DNA from: Microbacterium sp. LWH7-1.2
Lineage (GTDB): Bacteria; Actinomycetota; Actinomycetes; Actinomycetales; Microbacteriaceae
Reading direction: 5' to 3'
DNA length: 64,000 bases
Assembly (NCBI RefSeq): GCF_038397755.1
Contig: NZ_CP151637.1
Coordinates: forward strand, 3,162,001 to 3,226,000
Of the stretch, positions 1-8,939 are shown one piece after another. Made by a program: the position numbers and the translations under genes. Numbering within the stretch: position 1 is the first letter of the stretch; the number at the start of each line of letters is the position of its first letter. The notes under the pieces are model-generated. The model made no database searches, was not told the origin of the DNA, and was given only the letters and a program-made list of their open reading frames with translations.

Positions 1-33
1 GCGAGCCGCCCGGGCAGACTCCGGAGGGCTGAC

Positions 34-729
34 TCATGGTCCGGAGTGGCCGAGGGACGTCAGCCGCTCCCGGCCGCGAGGAGTGATCGTCAACGCTCGG
101 TCGTCGCGGCGGCGGCGCACCCAGCCATCCGAGATCATCGCGTCGAGGATGCTCGCGCCGAGGCGTCCGGCGAGGTGCGGCATCCGTTCGGTCCAGTCGG
201 CGCAGGGGCGGACGGCCGGGCGCGATGATCGCTGCCAGGGCAGGTCCAGTCCGAGTCCGCCACCGATCGCGGTCACGTCCTCCGGGTGCGGCAGCATCCA
301 CGCCCCGGCCTCATCGCTGACCCATCCACGCGCCACTGCGAGCTCGGCGATGAACACGCCCGCGCGTCCGGCGAGGTGGTCGTAGCACGAGCGCGCCTCA
401 CGCATCGCGGCACGTCGATCGAACCCCGTGAGCGAGTTCACCTTCGCCTCGCCGGAGAGTCGCAGCAGCGCCTCGACCGCCTCGGCGACCGCGGGGTCGG
501 CGATGCTCGCGAGCCGCGCACGCCCGCGCTGCTCGACGCGGATCAGTCCGGCATCCTGGAGTTTCGCGAGGTGCGCGCTCACCGTCGAGGCCGCGAGGCC
601 GAGTCGGGTCGCGAGGGCTCCTGCAGGCAGCGGGGTGCCACCGAGCAGGTCGTGCAGGATGCGCAGCCGTGCCGGCTCGCCCAGCACACGACCGAGCTCG
701 TCGAGCGGAAGACGGACCCGATCGGTCAT
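34..729 (-). CDS. ArsR-family winged-helix transcriptional regulator
   Basis: Predicted 231-aa DNA-binding regulator. The N-terminal ~90 residues carry an ArsR-type winged helix (LGEPARLRILHDLL, then a recognition region with ASTVSAHLAKLQDAGL), followed by a ~140-residue C-terminal part of unknown role with a conserved-looking SCYDHLAG stretch. The ATG at 729 was chosen because it overlaps the stop of the upstream ACT-domain gene (ATGA), indicating translational coupling. It is the last gene of a three-gene operon with osmC, so it probably controls that operon or a linked stress response (inference). No metal-binding ELCVC motif is visible, so it is not a classical metal-sensing ArsR. Confidence 0.85.
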   Translation of the reverse strand: MTDRVRLPLDELGRVLGEPARLRILHDLLGGTPLPAGALATRLGLAASTVSAHLAKLQDAGLIRVEQRGRARLASIADPAVAEAVEALLRLSGEAKVNSLTGFDRRAAMREARSCYDHLAGRAGVFIAELAVARGWVSDEAGAWMLPHPEDVTAIGGGLGLDLPWQRSSRPAVRPCADWTERMPHLAGRLGASILDAMISDGWVRRRRDDRALTITPRGRERLTSLGHSGP

Positions 730-1085
730 GCGAGTGCTGCCCGTGCCGCGCGCGGGTCGTCGACGACCAGCACTTTGCGGTTGTCGTGGTCGCTGTACTG
801 CGCCGACAGGCGGATGCCTCCCACCGCGAGCCGGTTCATGATCCACCCCAGTGCGCCCGGCACGTCGGCGTCCAGCGGGACGACGACCGCCGGGCGCACC
901 TCGACGCCGTCGACGCCGGCGGATTGGAGTTCGCGAGCGGCGGCGTCACCGTCGGCCACGAGGTAATGCGCAACGCCCGACCACATGCCGCCTCCTTCGA
1001 GCGAGATCCCTGCCCCTCCCAGAATCGCACCGATGCGCGCGAGCGACGCCGCGCCGTCCGGGGCCGGCACCGAGATGTCGTTCAC
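726..1085 (-). CDS. ACT-domain-like small protein
   Basis: 119-aa protein. Residues 1-70 read as an ACT-like ligand-binding fold (DISVPAPDGAASLARIGAIL, then GVDGVEVRPAVVV), a fold that usually binds amino acids or other small effectors. The GTG start at 1085 overlaps the osmC stop (GTGA), and the stop overlaps the ATG of the ArsR gene, so the three genes form a tightly coupled operon. It could sense a ligand for the downstream regulator; that role is inferred only from position. An upstream-extended start would run into osmC and is unlikely. Confidence 0.75.
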   Translation of the reverse strand: MNDISVPAPDGAASLARIGAILGGAGISLEGGGMWSGVAHYLVADGDAAARELQSAGVDGVEVRPAVVVPLDADVPGALGWIMNRLAVGGIRLSAQYSDHDNRKVLVVDDPRAARAALA

Positions 1086-1540
1086 GACACGACCTCGACG
1101 TCTGGAAGGACGGTGACGGGAGTGGCCAACGTGTGCGCGATGTAGCACTCCTCGTGGGCCTTCGCGATCAGCTCGCGGACTGTCCGGTCATCGGTGCCAC
1201 GTGCGACCACGCTCACGTGCAGGGTGATCTCGGTGATCCGCATCGGGGAGGCATCGGCGTGCATGATCGCCTGGGCGCGGTCGGTGTAGCTCACGACGTC
1301 GACGTGAGCGAGCGCGGCGACCGCGAGGAACGACAGCAGCTGACACGAGCTCGTGGCCGCGAGCAGCAACTGCTCCGGATTGGGCAGCGCCGCGTCACCG
1401 CGGAAGGCGGAATCGGCGCTGAGCGTCAGCGCCCCGGCGGCACCGAGGTCCACCGCGTGCGAGCGGCCGTAGGTGCGGTATCCGTCGCCGGTGCTGCCCG
1501 ACCAGCGAAGCTCTGCGGAGTATGCGTGATGGTTGTTCAT
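1082..1540 (-). CDS. OsmC/Ohr-family peroxiredoxin
   Basis: 152-aa cytoplasmic thiol peroxidase of the OsmC family, which reduces organic hydroperoxides. The two family cysteines are present: C66 (in SSCQLLS, after the NPEQLLLAA segment) and C132 (in AHEECYIAH). The length is normal for the family. It is the first gene of an operon with the ACT protein and the ArsR-type regulator. It could equally be called a general OsmC-like protein, since the sequence alone does not separate Ohr from OsmC subgroups. Confidence 0.92.
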   Translation of the reverse strand: MNNHHAYSAELRWSGSTGDGYRTYGRSHAVDLGAAGALTLSADSAFRGDAALPNPEQLLLAATSSCQLLSFLAVAALAHVDVVSYTDRAQAIMHADASPMRITEITLHVSVVARGTDDRTVRELIAKAHEECYIAHTLATPVTVLPDVEVVS

Positions 1541-1656
1541 GCATCAATCGTGGAGCGGAAACATTTCGGCGGCGGCCGAAGGGTCCGCCGAGGCGGGAGG
1601 CAGTTCCACGAGGGGACGGATGCCGCCCCTCCCTTCGCGTGCGCTGCCGTGGTGCG

Positions 1657-2466
1657 TCAGACGCGTCGCGCGCGTCGCGCGACCAGCAGCCCGCCCAGGG
1701 CGATCAGACCGACGGCCCCCAGCGGAACGAGGGGCGACAGTCCGCCGCCACCCGTTGCCGGGAGCGGCCTCGTGGTCGCGGTGTTGGTCAGGGTCAGCTC
1801 CGCCGTCCGCGGAGTGCGCACCTGCGACATCGGCAGCGTCACCTTGCCGTCCTGGTCGGGGACGAGCGCCTCGCCGTCGACGGTCCACGTGGGCGTGCCC
1901 CAGTCGACTCCGGGGATCGACGGCAGGTCCGCTTCGCGCGCCTCGATGATCGTCCCGACCGGGAAGTACGGCGAGGTGATCGTGACGTTCGGCTCGAGCT
2001 CGATGCGAGGCTGAGCAGCGCCGTCGAGCCACCAGTCGGCGGGGAACGTCGCTCCCGCGGGGACGGACGACGCGCCGTTCCCGGCGACCGCCTTCGTGAC
2101 GGCCCAGCGGGTCATGGCGACCACGGAGTTCGTCACCTCGAGCACGGGAGGCGTCTCATCGAGGCCGATCTCGACGAAGCTCGCCGGGCTCCACGTGGTC
2201 GCTCCCCACTCGTAGCCCTCGGGCAGCGCAGACGGGGCCGGCTCCTCCTCGATGAGGTTGACGACCGTGCCGATCGGGAACGAGATCGGATCGCCCTCGT
2301 CATCGACGGGGCCGGCGGTCTCACCGTCGGCCGGCAGCTCGAACCTTCCCGCCACCACGTCGCGGCTCGGCAGATGCGCCACGTAGTCGATCGTGAACGA
2401 GTCGACGAGGAGCTCATCCGGATCGACGCCGTCCATCGTCTTCTGCACAAGGAAGGTGCCCTGCAA
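1657..2466 (-). pseudogene. C-terminal fragment of an LPXTG-anchored DUF5979-type surface protein
   Basis: 269-codon open frame that begins directly at the start of a DUF5979-like domain (GTFLVQKTMDG). It runs through a second such domain and ends with a sortase signal LPATG (residues 235-239), a hydrophobic segment and a basic tail (RRARRV). There is no signal peptide or mature N-terminus. The frame is preceded, seven sense codons upstream, by the stop codon of the DUF2252 gene in the same reading frame, so the rest of the surface protein is missing. The TTG at 2466 is only a nominal start. It is best read as a remnant left by a deletion or recombination. Expression by coupling from the upstream gene would give a protein that cannot be exported. 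Confidence 0.75.
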
Positions 2467-2487
2467 GAGCCCCAGCCCGCCACGTGC

Positions 2488-3885
2488 TCAGCTCGCGGCG
2501 GCGACTCCGCGGTGCGTGCGGAACAGCTCCCAGTCGGCGCGCGAGAGGTCGGCGTACGCGTACGCCCACTCGAGGATCGCCTCACCCGCCACGCGGCCGC
2601 CGCCGACGTAGCCGGCGACCGACGACGACAGCGGAGACTGCCCGTGCGCCCGGGCCAGCGTCGCCGCGCACGCGTCGGCGTACCAGAGGAAGGCCGCGTC
2701 GTCGAGCTCGTCCATGTCGAACCCGCCCTTCTTGTCGCGGAACTGGCGGACGTAGAAGTCGCGCTGCGCGCCGTAGGTCGTGCGGCGCACGTAGCCGAGG
2801 AAGGGGTCCGACACGGATTGCAGGATCCGCTGCATGCCGACCACGCGGGCGCCGTCACCGTACTGGTCGATGAAGCGGGTGACGACCTCCGGCTGCTCGG
2901 CCTTGCCGTATTCGATCAGCACGCTCTTTCCCGCCTCCTTGCCCTGGAGCAGCAGCACGCCCTCGTCGCCGTCCTGCATCGAGATCACGAAGCACCGCGT
3001 CCCGACGCTGCCGACGCCCACCACGCGGAGGGCGATGTCCGACATGCGGTACTTCTGCAGCAGCGCGCGGATGTCGATGTTGGCCGACTGCACGTACTGG
3101 TCGAAGACGCCGAGCACCCGCTCCTCCGATTGGGCGTCGACGTGGGTCATGGTCGGCGGCGCCTCGATGAAGACGACCCGGCCTGCGGCATCGACCTGCG
3201 TCATCTTCTTCGCCGCGCGGGCACCGGTGCGCTTCTCGGCCCCCTTGACCGCGGAGTCGATGGCGGCGCGGGTGTCGTCGTCCACGGCTCGCTCGGCGGC
3301 CATGGCGTCGAACCGGTCGTAGTAGCGCTTCAGCGGGCTGCGCTTGGCGCCCGTGCCGATCGCACGGGCGTAGACGCGCACCGCATCCAGCGACGCCTCG
3401 CGCACCACCGAGTCCGCGCGCCCGGTCGACTGCCCCGCGATGACGATGCTGGTGACGAGTCGCTTGACGTCCCACTCCCATGGCGCCCACGCGGACTCGT
3501 CGAAGTCGTTGAGATCGAACACGAGAGTCCGCTGCGGCGACGCGTACAGCCCGAAGTTCGACACGTGCGCGTCACCGCACGACCCGACGCTGACACCGCT
3601 CGACGGCGAGCGGGACAGGTCGGCGGCCATCAGGGCGGCCGTGCCGCGGTAGAACGCGAACGCGCTCGCGGCCATGCGCTCGGTGCGCAGCGGCACGAGT
3701 TCGGGGACGCGGTCCTCATCCTGCGCGTCGAGGATCCCCATGGGATCGCGGTCGTTCGTCGGCAGTTCGGCGAGCGATTCGCGGGGATTGCGCTCGCGCG
3801 CGGCGCGGCCCTCGGCGACGTGGTCGGCGTAGGACGGCAGCGGAGCCCACGTGCGGCCGATGGGCGAGGCGTCGAGCGTAGACAT
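2488..3885 (-). CDS. DUF2252 family protein
   Basis: 465-aa protein of the DUF2252 family, which has a protein-kinase/aminoglycoside-phosphotransferase-like fold and no firmly assigned substrate. Family landmarks are visible: RTERMAASAFAFYRG, the GDAHVSNFG motif, FDLNDFDES, and a late ARAHGQS. The length is typical. It is transcribed away from the PerM-like gene at 3940 with a 54-bp intergenic region. The C-terminus looks complete, but the next thing downstream is a truncated surface-protein fragment in the same frame, suggesting a rearrangement just past the stop. Confidence 0.88.
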   Translation of the reverse strand: MSTLDASPIGRTWAPLPSYADHVAEGRAARERNPRESLAELPTNDRDPMGILDAQDEDRVPELVPLRTERMAASAFAFYRGTAALMAADLSRSPSSGVSVGSCGDAHVSNFGLYASPQRTLVFDLNDFDESAWAPWEWDVKRLVTSIVIAGQSTGRADSVVREASLDAVRVYARAIGTGAKRSPLKRYYDRFDAMAAERAVDDDTRAAIDSAVKGAEKRTGARAAKKMTQVDAAGRVVFIEAPPTMTHVDAQSEERVLGVFDQYVQSANIDIRALLQKYRMSDIALRVVGVGSVGTRCFVISMQDGDEGVLLLQGKEAGKSVLIEYGKAEQPEVVTRFIDQYGDGARVVGMQRILQSVSDPFLGYVRRTTYGAQRDFYVRQFRDKKGGFDMDELDDAAFLWYADACAATLARAHGQSPLSSSVAGYVGGGRVAGEAILEWAYAYADLSRADWELFRTHRGVAAAS

Positions 3886-3927
3886 GGGCCCAGTGTGGCA
3901 CTGTGCGGCGCCGCCCCGGAAGGGCGG

Positions 3928-3933
3928 TACCCT
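3928..3933 (+). promoter_or_regulatory. -10 element TACCCT (leaderless)
   Basis: TACCCT lies 6 nt before the GTG at 3940, the spacing expected for transcription starting at the start codon. Confidence 0.5.
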
Positions 3934-3939
3934 GACGCC

Positions 3940-5034
3940 GTGACCCGCGCCGCGCAGCCCGCTCCGCCCCCTGCGATCTCGCCGAGCCTGCGCGTGCTGC
4001 TGGTGCTCGCCGCGACCGTGGTGGTGCTCGCGGGCGTGTACTTCGCGCGCAGCCTGATCGGCCCGCTCGCCCTCGCCATCGTCCTCGTCGTGATCTGCGA
4101 GCCCGTACGGCGTCCGCTGGAGCGCCGCGGCTGGCCCCGGTGGACCGGCACCACGGCCGTCATACTCCTCGCCTACCTGATCCTCGCGGTCATGGGCGTG
4201 CTGCTGTGGGTCGCCGGGGTGCAGTTCGCGGGCCTCGTGTCGGACTACCTCGACCAGCTGCGCGGCAGCCTCGACGACTTCCTCGCGTGGCTCCAGTCCG
4301 TGGGGCTGGATCAGGAGGCGACGGATGCTGCGGCCTCGGTCCTCGACCCGCAGGCGCTGCTGCGGCTCGTGGGGAGCATCGGCGGCACGGTGATCGGGGT
4401 GGTCACCGCCCTCTTCTTCGTCGTCTCCTACATCATCTTCACGGCAGCCGACGCGGCACGGTACCGCGAAGCGGAGCGGGTCTTCGGCGCCGCGCGCCGC
4501 CCGGCCCTCGCCCGCATCGGGCGCCTCAACACGGGGGTTCGTCGCTACTACGTCGTGAACGCGTCGTTCGGCGCGATCGTCGCGATCATCGACGGCCTGG
4601 CGCTCTGGGCCCTGGGCGTGCCCGCACCCATCGTGTGGGCGGTGCTCGCGTTCGTGACGAACTTCATCCCGAACATCGGATTCGTGCTGGGCCTCATCCC
4701 GCCCGCGGTGCTCGCGTTCGTCGTCGGCGGCTGGCCGCTGTTCCTCGCCGTCATCGCGATCTACTGCGTCGTGAACGTCGTGCTCCAGGTGCTCGTGCAG
4801 CCCAAGTTCGTGAGCGATGCGGTCGACCTGAGCCTCACCCTGAGCTTCTTCTCGGTGGTGTTCTGGACCTTCGTGATCGGCCCGCTCGGCGCGATCCTCT
4901 CGATCCCGCTGACATTGTTCGTCCGGACGCTGGTGCTCGAGGGCGACCCCGGCTCACTATGGCTGCGGTGGCTGTCGGGGGACCGCGCGGCCACGCCGGC
5001 GTCCGTCGCCCGCGAATCGCTCGCCGACTCCTGA
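3940..5034 (+). CDS. AI-2E/PerM family transporter
   Basis: 364-aa polytopic membrane protein of the AI-2E transporter (PerM/YdiK) family; members move small solutes or act as Na+(Li+)/H+ antiporters. Visible are an N-terminal hydrophobic pair, an amphipathic middle section (YLDQLRGSLDDFLAWLQ), and C-terminal helices with the family hallmark region FVTNFIPNIGFVLGLIPPAVLAF. The GTG at 3940 is preceded by TACCCT with 6 nt between. Longer open frames upstream are antisense to DUF2252 and are not coding. A second family member lies at 9939. Confidence 0.92.
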   Translation: MTRAAQPAPPPAISPSLRVLLVLAATVVVLAGVYFARSLIGPLALAIVLVVICEPVRRPLERRGWPRWTGTTAVILLAYLILAVMGVLLWVAGVQFAGLVSDYLDQLRGSLDDFLAWLQSVGLDQEATDAAASVLDPQALLRLVGSIGGTVIGVVTALFFVVSYIIFTAADAARYREAERVFGAARRPALARIGRLNTGVRRYYVVNASFGAIVAIIDGLALWALGVPAPIVWAVLAFVTNFIPNIGFVLGLIPPAVLAFVVGGWPLFLAVIAIYCVVNVVLQVLVQPKFVSDAVDLSLTLSFFSVVFWTFVIGPLGAILSIPLTLFVRTLVLEGDPGSLWLRWLSGDRAATPASVARESLADS

Positions 5035-5076
5035 TCCAGCCCTCGCCCGTACCACCCGAGTCCTCCCGGAGCCCCG

Positions 5077-6162
5077 ATGACCCAGACCTCGCTCGATCGG
5101 CCGATCCCCGAGCAGCCCTCGCCTCGCAACTCCGCGGGCATGTTCGACGCCTCGAGCGAGCGCTCGCTCGAGGCGCTCGCGCTCGGCGTCGGTGCGATCT
5201 GCTTCGTCGTCGTCGCCCTGATATCGCTGATCGCGTTCCAATTCCAGGCCGCACCGATCTCGGGGCCCGGCTCGGTCGGACAGTTCGCCGCGATCGCCTC
5301 GGGCGTCGTCGCATTCCTGGCCGTGATCGCCGGCCGGTTCGTCGTGCACCGCCACGAGGGCGGCCGCCGCCTGAACCTGCTGGACTACATCGACGTCGCG
5401 GCCCTCGCCTTCGCGCACGGCGTGATCGCGCTGCTCGGCTGGACGCTGCTCGCCGTGATCCTCGAGCAGGCGTTCATCGGCGCGACGGTCTTCGCGCTGC
5501 CCGTGCTCCTCCTGGCAGGCGCCACCGCCGCGATGAGCGGCTACATCGCCTTCTACTCGGCCACGCACATGGATCTGCAGCTGCTGGCGATGGTGCTCGC
5601 GGTCTTCCTGGTGTTCGGCGTCCTCGCGAGCATGCTCACGGCGAGCGACCCGGACTGGTGGAAGGACAACCTGAGCGCCCTCGGCATGTCGTCGAACGTG
5701 TCCGCCTTCGCGTTCAACATCACGATCATCGTCGCGGGCTTCCTCGTCACCACACTCGCCCGCTACTCGACGCGCGGCATCCCGACCGCGAACCCCAAGG
5801 GGATCGGCCGCGTGCGCGTGACCCTCGTCGTGCTCGGCGTGTTCCTCGGCATGGTGGGGCTCTTCCCGGTCGACAGGTTCTTCGCGCTGCACACCGGCGT
5901 CGCATCCGGCATGGTCGCCGCGTTCGGCGTGCTCGTGATCGCGCTTCCGAAGTGGATCACCGGGATCTCGCGGGCCTTCGTCGTGCTCGGCTGGCTCTTC
6001 CTCGCGGTCACGCTGCTGCTCGCCGTGTTGTTCTTCATCGGCTACTACACGCTGACGGCCGTCGAGCTCGTTGCCGGCATCCTCGTGTTCACGTGGATCG
6101 TCCTGTTCATCCGCAACGCGGCGGCACTGCAGCAGGACTCGCGGCAGACGTCAGCGGGCTGA
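5077..6162 (+). CDS. DUF998-like multi-spanning membrane protein
   Basis: 361-aa integral membrane protein with about eight to ten hydrophobic helices. The C-terminal half resembles DUF998 proteins: DPDWWKDNLSALGM, FNITIIVAGFLV, then FALHTGVASGM. The function is not established for the family. It lies 42 bp downstream of the PerM-like gene, probably co-transcribed, and its last 12 bp overlap the convergent ClC-type gene. ATG at 5077 was chosen as the first methionine with a reasonable hydrophilic N-terminus. Confidence 0.8.
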   Translation: MTQTSLDRPIPEQPSPRNSAGMFDASSERSLEALALGVGAICFVVVALISLIAFQFQAAPISGPGSVGQFAAIASGVVAFLAVIAGRFVVHRHEGGRRLNLLDYIDVAALAFAHGVIALLGWTLLAVILEQAFIGATVFALPVLLLAGATAAMSGYIAFYSATHMDLQLLAMVLAVFLVFGVLASMLTASDPDWWKDNLSALGMSSNVSAFAFNITIIVAGFLVTTLARYSTRGIPTANPKGIGRVRVTLVVLGVFLGMVGLFPVDRFFALHTGVASGMVAAFGVLVIALPKWITGISRAFVVLGWLFLAVTLLLAVLFFIGYYTLTAVELVAGILVFTWIVLFIRNAAALQQDSRQTSAG

Positions 6163-7494
6163 CGTCACCCGGTCCCACGGAAGACGCGCGCCGGGCCGCT
6201 CGCGCGCGAGGTCATCGGGCGTGATGAGCATCTCGCGCGCCCGCGTGACGACGAGCCATGCGGGCAGCACGATGATGCACAGCATCGGCAGCACCGTCAC
6301 ATCGTCCACGATCGCGACCGCGACGAAGAGGGCCACCCAGCCGTCGCGGGCGATCGCCAGCACGACGCCGAGCACGCCGCATGCGACTGCGAGCGACAGC
6401 GGCAGGCCGGGCAGCAGCGCGCCGCCCAGAAGGCCGGCGGCCACCCCGAGGAAGACCGCGGGGAAGATGCGGCCGCCGCGGAATCCCGCCGACGCGGCGA
6501 CGACGAGCGCCGCCATCTTCACGAGCAGGATGACGGTGAGCTGACCTGGCGGGTAGGCGCTCGGGTCGGCGAGCAGCTCCGCGCTCTGGTCGAGCCCCTT
6601 GAACAGCGTGATCGGGCCGCCGATCGCGCCGAGCAGACCCAGCACCACTCCTCCCAGCGCGGTGAAGAGCAGCGGATGCCGCAGCGCATGGAAGGCGCGG
6701 TGCACGAGCGGGAAGAGGTAGATGCCGACGAGCCCGAATGCCGCCGCCACGACTGCGAGGAGCGACCCCATGAGCAGATCGAAGGGCTGCGGCGCGCCGT
6801 ACGGGTCGAACGGCGACTGGGTGCCGAAACCCCCTCCGAGGAGGAAGGTCGTGACGGAGCCCGCCCCGGCTGCCACGAGGGGCAGGAAGAGTTTGTCCCA
6901 CAACGACCCGCCCATCTTGAACTCGCCGACCATGCCGGTGAAGACGAGTGCGGCGGCGACCGGCGTGCCGAACAGCGCGCCGATCGTCGCCGAGATCGCC
7001 AGCGCGCCGATGAGGGCGGGCGGCACCGCCTGGGAGATGCGGGCGAGGATGGCGACCGCGAGCGACACGTTGATCGCGATGATGGGGTTCTCAGGGCCGA
7101 GGCTGACGCCGCCCGCAAGGCTGAGGATGATGACCGCGGCGAGGCCAGGCAGCACCGACAGCTTGAGGGGCGTGGCGGCGAGCTCGGTCGTCGCCGAGTC
7201 CGGGCCGGCGTGACCGGGCACGAGCCACACCACCAGCCCGACGGCGATGCCGGTGAAGGTGACGACCGCGAAGATCCACCACGGGGAGTCGGACGCGATG
7301 CCCAGTGACTTCGGAAGATTCGTCCACAGCCCGTCGTCGAGCTGATCGGCGAGGAGGTCGACGGCCCTCAGCGAGAGCGCGGAGAGGACTCCGATGAGGA
7401 TCGCGGGGATCGAGAGCAGGATCAGCCGTCGGACGGTGAGCTGCGGACCCGGCGGTGCGGCCGGAGCGGGCGAGGCGGCGGTGGGGCCGGGCAT
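6151..7494 (-). CDS. ClC-type chloride/ion channel family protein
   Basis: 447-aa membrane protein of the voltage-gated chloride channel (ClC/YfeO-like) family. It contains LSLGPENPI, which matches the family GxExP gating-glutamate loop, and GFRGGRIFPAVFLG, equivalent to the anion-binding GGIFxP loop, with ten or more hydrophobic helices. Typical family tyrosine positions cannot be judged by eye, so channel versus exchanger is open. ATG at 7494 is preferred; a GTG at 7500 is two codons upstream. It is divergent from a potassium channel gene 111 bp away, suggesting joint control of membrane potential or volume (inference). Confidence 0.88.
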   Translation of the reverse strand: MPGPTAASPAPAAPPGPQLTVRRLILLSIPAILIGVLSALSLRAVDLLADQLDDGLWTNLPKSLGIASDSPWWIFAVVTFTGIAVGLVVWLVPGHAGPDSATTELAATPLKLSVLPGLAAVIILSLAGGVSLGPENPIIAINVSLAVAILARISQAVPPALIGALAISATIGALFGTPVAAALVFTGMVGEFKMGGSLWDKLFLPLVAAGAGSVTTFLLGGGFGTQSPFDPYGAPQPFDLLMGSLLAVVAAAFGLVGIYLFPLVHRAFHALRHPLLFTALGGVVLGLLGAIGGPITLFKGLDQSAELLADPSAYPPGQLTVILLVKMAALVVAASAGFRGGRIFPAVFLGVAAGLLGGALLPGLPLSLAVACGVLGVVLAIARDGWVALFVAVAIVDDVTVLPMLCIIVLPAWLVVTRAREMLITPDDLARERPGARLPWDRVTSAR

Positions 7495-7605
7495 GGCCAC
7501 ACGATAGCGGCAGCCAGGCGCCCGCCGCGAGGACGCACAGGAGCGATCCGCGCAGTGGGGCGCGTCCCGCCGCGCCCCGTGTCGCGGATGCGCCATGATT
7601 CGGCT

Positions 7606-8475
7606 GTGGACGAGCACACCTGGCACAAGCGGACCCAGACTCCGCTGATCATCGCGAGCCTCGCGTACCTCGTCGCGTACTCGTGGCGAGTGATCGGCGA
7701 TCTGCAGGGCCTCGCCTGGACCATCGCCTCGATCATCGTCTTCGTCACCTGGGCCATGTTCATCGCCGATTACCTCGTGCGACTCAGGCTCGCCGACCAC
7801 AGGCGGCTGTGGTTCCGCAAGCATCTGCCGGCGCTCGCCTTCGCGCTCGTTCCGGTGCTCCGCCTCGTTCGGCTGCTGCGGTTCCTGACGCACATTCCCG
7901 GCATGAAGACGACCGCGGGCGGTGTGCTGCGGACCCAGATCCTCGTCTACGGCGTCGGCGCGTCGCTCATCCTGATCTACATCGCGTCGCTCGCGGTGCT
8001 CGAAGCCGAACGGCACGCACCGAACGCCTCGATCACGACCTTCGACATCGCGATCTGGTGGTCGTGCGTGACCGTCACGACGACCGGCTACGGCGACTAC
8101 ACGCCCGTCACCGGTGCCGGCAGGTGGGTCGGCGTGGGGCTCATGTTCGGCGGCGTCGCCCTGGCCGGCGTCATCACCGCGACCCTCGCCTCGTGGGTGC
8201 TCGAGCGCGCCGCCCGCGACCACGACGACGAGGAGCCCGCGACGCGCGCCCAGCTGCGTGCACTGATCGAGAGGATCGACGCGCTGGCTCTGCCGGCAGG
8301 CTCCGCCAGCGCGGCGCACCGGGCTCCGGGCACGAACGATGCGCCGCGAGATGCCGGGGCGCCCGGCCACGTCACGCCCGACACCGACGACGACCCCGGC
8401 TCGCCCGGCGCCATCGGCCCAGAGCGGCACCCGAGCGGCTTCGGCGACGGCGGCGACGATCGTCCGGGCGGCTGA
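7606..8475 (+). CDS. Voltage-gated-type potassium channel (Kv/ion_trans_2)
   Basis: 289-aa channel protein. It has four early hydrophobic helices, an arginine-rich S4-like helix (RLVRLLRFLTH), a pore helix and the K+ selectivity filter TTTGYGDYTP around residue 158, and a final helix followed by a hydrophilic, Asp/Pro-rich C-terminal tail. This matches single-subunit bacterial Kv-type channels that assemble as tetramers. GTG at 7606 is the likely start; an in-frame ATG at 7588 would add six residues. It ends before a strong bidirectional terminator at 8530. Confidence 0.92.
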   Translation: MDEHTWHKRTQTPLIIASLAYLVAYSWRVIGDLQGLAWTIASIIVFVTWAMFIADYLVRLRLADHRRLWFRKHLPALAFALVPVLRLVRLLRFLTHIPGMKTTAGGVLRTQILVYGVGASLILIYIASLAVLEAERHAPNASITTFDIAIWWSCVTVTTTGYGDYTPVTGAGRWVGVGLMFGGVALAGVITATLASWVLERAARDHDDEEPATRAQLRALIERIDALALPAGSASAAHRAPGTNDAPRDAGAPGHVTPDTDDDPGSPGAIGPERHPSGFGDGGDDRPGG

Positions 8476-8529
8476 TCGGCGGCATCGCGGCGGACCGCGG
8501 GCCGCAGCATCCGTCTCCCGTCTCACGCA

Positions 8530-8562
8530 AGAAGGCCGCGTCCCCGAGGGACGCGGCCTTCT
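8530..8562. terminator. Bidirectional hairpin terminator
   Basis: A perfect 14-bp stem (AGAAGGCCGCGTCC / GGACGCGGCCTTCT) with a 5-nt loop lies between the convergent potassium channel gene and the SHOCT gene. It differs from the GGATGC-type hairpins elsewhere in the window. Confidence 0.85.
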
Positions 8563-8574
8563 CGACGGTGTGCG

Positions 8575-8925
8575 TCAGGAGAGCAGCTTGGCCTTCGCGG
8601 CCGCGAACTCCTCGTCCGACAGGATGCCCTGAGCGTGCAGCTGCGCGAGCTGCGTGAGCTTGGCCATCATGTCGTCCTGCGCGGGCGCGGCAGCCGGCGC
8701 GGGCGCCTGCGCGGCCTGGGCGTTGGCGACGGCCTGGGCCGCAGCCTGGTCCATGGCCGCCTGCTGGGCCTGGGCCTCGTAGGCCTGCTGCTGCGACTGG
8801 TCGTAGTACTTCTGCTGCTGGTGGCGCGCGACGCTGCCGGAGACGGCCGTCGCCGTGCCGGCGACGACAGCGGTGCGGGCGGCCATGCCGATCAGGCCGG
8901 GGCGGCCCATTCTTCCGAGTGGCAT
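8575..8925 (-). CDS. SHOCT-domain protein with Ala/Gln-rich coiled coil
   Basis: 116-aa protein. A short hydrophobic N-terminal segment (RTAVVAGTATAVSG) is followed by a Gln/Ala-rich helical region (~residues 35-85) and a C-terminal SHOCT motif (LAQLHAQGILSDEEFAAAKAKLL), a short domain thought to mediate oligomerisation. ATG at 8925 has a strong AAGGAGG Shine-Dalgarno sequence. It is the last gene of a three-gene operon with a DUF6325 protein and a PLDc_N-SHOCT membrane protein; the first and third proteins share the SHOCT domain and may interact. Confidence 0.88.
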   Translation of the reverse strand: MPLGRMGRPGLIGMAARTAVVAGTATAVSGSVARHQQQKYYDQSQQQAYEAQAQQAAMDQAAAQAVANAQAAQAPAPAAAPAQDDMMAKLTQLAQLHAQGILSDEEFAAAKAKLLS

Positions 8926-8939
8926 GTGTCTTTCCTCCT

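Noticed and set aside
1522..3939. Very long plus-strand open frame running into the PerM-like gene
   Set aside because: It is antisense to the LPXTG fragment and DUF2252 gene and Arg-rich low-complexity in translation; only the part from 3940 is coding.
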